A stretch of 64,000 nucleotides of DNA. Origin: Cerasibacillus sp036516575. Lineage in GTDB: Bacteria; Bacillota; Bacilli; Bacillales; Amphibacillaceae. Every line of letters starts with the position of its first letter. The first letter of the stretch is position 1. The stretch covers positions 1 to 64,000 of the forward strand of contig NZ_DATBTY010000083.1 in assembly GCF_036516575.1 (NCBI RefSeq). The letters are read 5' to 3'. A program made the position numbers and the translations under genes. Below are positions 62,201 through 64,000 of this stretch, one piece after another. The notes beneath the pieces are model-generated. The model was not told where the DNA came from and did no database searches. It saw only the letters and a program-made list of their open reading frames with translations.

Positions 62201-62788
62201 TTATCGTTGTTTTATGCGTGAGAACATCATAAATAATCTATCAATAATATATTCGTATAAAGCTATAACGAACAAGACTCCGATTATTATTGTACATAAG
62301 TCTAAAAACACTTCGTTCCCCATGGTATTATAATACGCATAATCAAATAATGAAATATGATAAAGCAATTCACCCCCACAAATACCTAATAAAGCAACAA
62401 AACACCTTTTCATATATTCCTTCGTTAAAAAGATAGCTATAAGAACAATAAATGACGGAAGAACAACATATTTCGGAAAGATAAGTAATAATGGGGTTTC
62501 GTGCTCCCAAACTAAAAAACTAGCATAGGCAATTGCTATCGTAAATGAAACAAAGAAGTAAAAAAATCGATGATTCGCCTGAAGCAAAAACATTAAACTC
62601 CCAAGAAATAAAATAAAATAAGCAACTGAAAAATCTAACATACCAATCGAAATAAACATATTTGATGTGCTAATAAGGATTAAAATCCAATACATAAAAA
62701 ACCATTGTCGCTTACTAGGTTCCATAAAAAACAAAGCGCAAACAAAATATATCCAACTTAACCAATAAAACACCAAACCCGATGACAT
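62201..62788 (-). CDS. yphA: YphA-like membrane protein
   Basis: The 195-residue protein has six or seven hydrophobic segments (for example GLVFYWLSWIYFVCALFF at the start) and little else. Position upstream of der corresponds to YphA, a putative membrane protein of unknown function, in B. subtilis. ATG 62788 follows AAGGAGTG; a longer frame to 62863 runs back towards the ypfD terminator and has no site. Confidence 0.8.
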   Translation of the reverse strand: MSSGLVFYWLSWIYFVCALFFMEPSKRQWFFMYWILILISTSNMFISIGMLDFSVAYFILFLGSLMFLLQANHRFFYFFVSFTIAIAYASFLVWEHETPLLLIFPKYVVLPSFIVLIAIFLTKEYMKRCFVALLGICGGELLYHISLFDYAYYNTMGNEVFLDLCTIIIGVLFVIALYEYIIDRLFMMFSRIKQR

Positions 62789-62851
62789 ACAATTCCACTC
62801 CTTAAAAAGAATCGTAGTATAAGTATGACAATATACCGATCTTTTAAACAA

Positions 62852-62881
62852 AAACCTTTCCATTGTAAAATGGAAAGGTTT
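62852..62881 (-). terminator. Terminator behind ypfD
   Basis: A perfect 13-bp stem (62852-62864 with 62869-62881) stands between the ypfD stop and yphA, with a T-rich tail on the minus strand. Confidence 0.86.
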
Positions 62882-62904
62882 CTATCATCAGGATGGCGTG
62901 TCAA

Positions 62905-64000
62905 TTAATTTTTATATTTATCTAATTGGTCACCAATTATTTCTCCAAATTGGAAGCTTGATTGTTCTTCCTCTTTTTCATATTGTTTGTATTCTTTTTC
63001 AGCTTCTTCAACTTCTAATTCACGAATACTTAGAGACATTCTTTCTTCGTCTTCGTTCACATCAAGTACTTTAACCTTTACTGTTTGTCCCTCTTCTAAA
63101 ACCTCTTGTGGGGTGCCAATATGGCGGTTAGCAATCTGTGAAATATGTACTAACCCTTCAACACCAGGTAATACTTCAACAAAAGCTCCAAAACTAACGA
63201 GTCTTTTTACCTTACCCTCTACCACATCACCGGCTTTTACATTGTCACTAATATTTTCCCACGGTCCTGGCAAAACATTTTTACGTGATAGAGAGATACG
63301 TTCATTGTCACGGTCTACTGATAATACCTCGACTTTGATTGTTTCACCTTCTGTAACAACATCAGATGGCTTTTCAACATGCTCATGAGCTAATTGAGAA
63401 ATATGTACAAGCCCATCTACACCACCTAAGTCAATAAATGCACCAAAGTCTGTTAGTCGGCTCACAGTCCCTTCTAAAACTTGCCCTGCCTCAATAGATT
63501 GTAAAAACGCTACTTTTTCTTTTTCAGCTTGCTCTTCGACGACAGCACGATGAGATAAAATAACGCGATTTGTCGAACGATCTAAATCAACTATTTTTAC
63601 ATCAAGTGTTTTTCCTTTATAATCGGAAAAGTCCTCCACATAAAATGTTTCGACTAAAGATGCTGGAATAAATCCTCGAACACCAACATCTGTTACAAGA
63701 CCACCCTTAACAATTTCTTTAACTTCTGTTTCAAATACTTCATCATTTGCCTGCTTTTGTTCTAATTCTTGCCATGCTTTATCAGCGTCAACAGCCTTTT
63801 TCGAAAGAATAACTTCATCGTCATCTAGTTTTGTAACCATTAATGTTAATTCTTCGCCATCACTGACAACATCGCTTGGGGTCTCTACATGTAAGTGAGA
63901 TAATTCGCTAATTGGGACAATACCTTCTGTCTTATAGCCAATATCAACAAGCACTTGTTTCTCCTCAATATTCACAACGGTGCCTGTTACAGTATCTCCT
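62905..64000 (-). CDS. ypfD: S1-domain RNA-binding protein YpfD, 5' end outside window
   Basis: The frame is open at the right edge, so the first codons are missing. Four S1 domains can be followed; each contains a GxxxxxGxxV or GAFVD/E core, for example GGLVTDVGVRGFIPASLV, DFGAFIDLGGVDGLVHISQ and SFGAFVEVLPGVEGLVHISQ. It resembles ribosomal protein S1 with fewer domains, and B. subtilis YpfD has about 380 residues, so only some 15 are lost here. The GTG at 63975 is internal. Confidence 0.95.
   Translation of the reverse strand, partial: GDTVTGTVVNIEEKQVLVDIGYKTEGIVPISELSHLHVETPSDVVSDGEELTLMVTKLDDDEVILSKKAVDADKAWQELEQKQANDEVFETEVKEIVKGGLVTDVGVRGFIPASLVETFYVEDFSDYKGKTLDVKIVDLDRSTNRVILSHRAVVEEQAEKEKVAFLQSIEAGQVLEGTVSRLTDFGAFIDLGGVDGLVHISQLAHEHVEKPSDVVTEGETIKVEVLSVDRDNERISLSRKNVLPGPWENISDNVKAGDVVEGKVKRLVSFGAFVEVLPGVEGLVHISQIANRHIGTPQEVLEEGQTVKVKVLDVNEDEERMSLSIRELEVEEAEKEYKQYEKEEEQSSFQFGEIIGDQLDKYKN

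Overview
The window is a chromosomal segment from a low-GC, endospore-forming member of the Bacillaceae. The spore genes spoIVA, spoVIF and yphF, the menaquinol:cytochrome c reductase operon, rnpB-gpsB, recU-ponA and the aro/hep/men gene order all match the Bacillus subtilis chromosome closely. Protein wording and AT content suggest a halotolerant relative such as Oceanobacillus, Virgibacillus or Lentibacillus, but the genus is an inference.

Layout. (1) 1-2.7 kb: a stretch that looks richer in GC, with two unrecognised membrane proteins, a GNAT acetyltransferase, a HIT protein and an intergenic degenerate repeat of 20-nt period. (2) 2.9-5.7 kb: accessory and decaying DNA, with a Nudix hydrolase, a DUF2200 protein, two small membrane proteins and remnants of a HAD phosphatase, a small membrane protein and a DUF368 protein. 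(3) 5.7-13.3 kb, minus strand: FAD/Rieske oxidoreductase, ferredoxin, fused MsrA-MsrB, a VrrA/YqfQ-like protein, YozE-like protein, a tatA-tatA-tatC set, mobA, dfrA and thyA. (4) 13.5-21.5 kb: NlpC/P60 hydrolase, HD phosphohydrolase, fhs, a cold-shock gene, a type III polyketide synthase with its partner methyltransferase, and a ba3-type cytochrome oxidase. (5) 21.6-26 kb: rlmL-like methyltransferase, rnpB RNA, gpsB, cytidine deaminase, the ypp cluster. (6) 25.9-42.8 kb: recU-ponA, then nth-dnaD-asnS-aspB-ypmB-dinG and birA-cca-bshA-mgsA-dapB-mazG. (7) 42.8-52.5 kb: ypjB-ypjA, qcrABC, ypiFBA, aroA-aroB-aroC, cheR. (8) 52.5-64 kb: ndk, hepT-menG-hepS, mtrB, hbs, spoIVA, yphF, yphE, spoVIF, gpsA, der, yphA and the S1-domain gene ypfD, which runs off the right edge.

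How the genes work together. The aro genes make chorismate, hepS/hepT make the heptaprenyl chain, and menG finishes menaquinone, which QcrABC oxidises; a separate ba3 oxidase supplies a terminal oxidase. The most informative departures from the B. subtilis order are absences: trp, tyrA, hisC and aroH from the aro cluster, folE (mtrA) next to mtrB, bshB1 next to bshA, panBCD and ypmA near dinG/birA. YpjB is reduced to 87 residues.

No clear new defence or mobile system is visible. The items most worth a second look are the 20-nt-period repeat, the inverted-repeat-bounded unit at 7.3-7.5 kb, the PhoP-box-like array between the polyketide synthase and the ba3 oxidase, the miniature YpjB, an overlapping 50-codon gene behind yppC, and the decaying segment at 4.3-5.7 kb. 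Statements about B. subtilis gene order are from memory of that genome, and all family assignments come from motifs read by eye.
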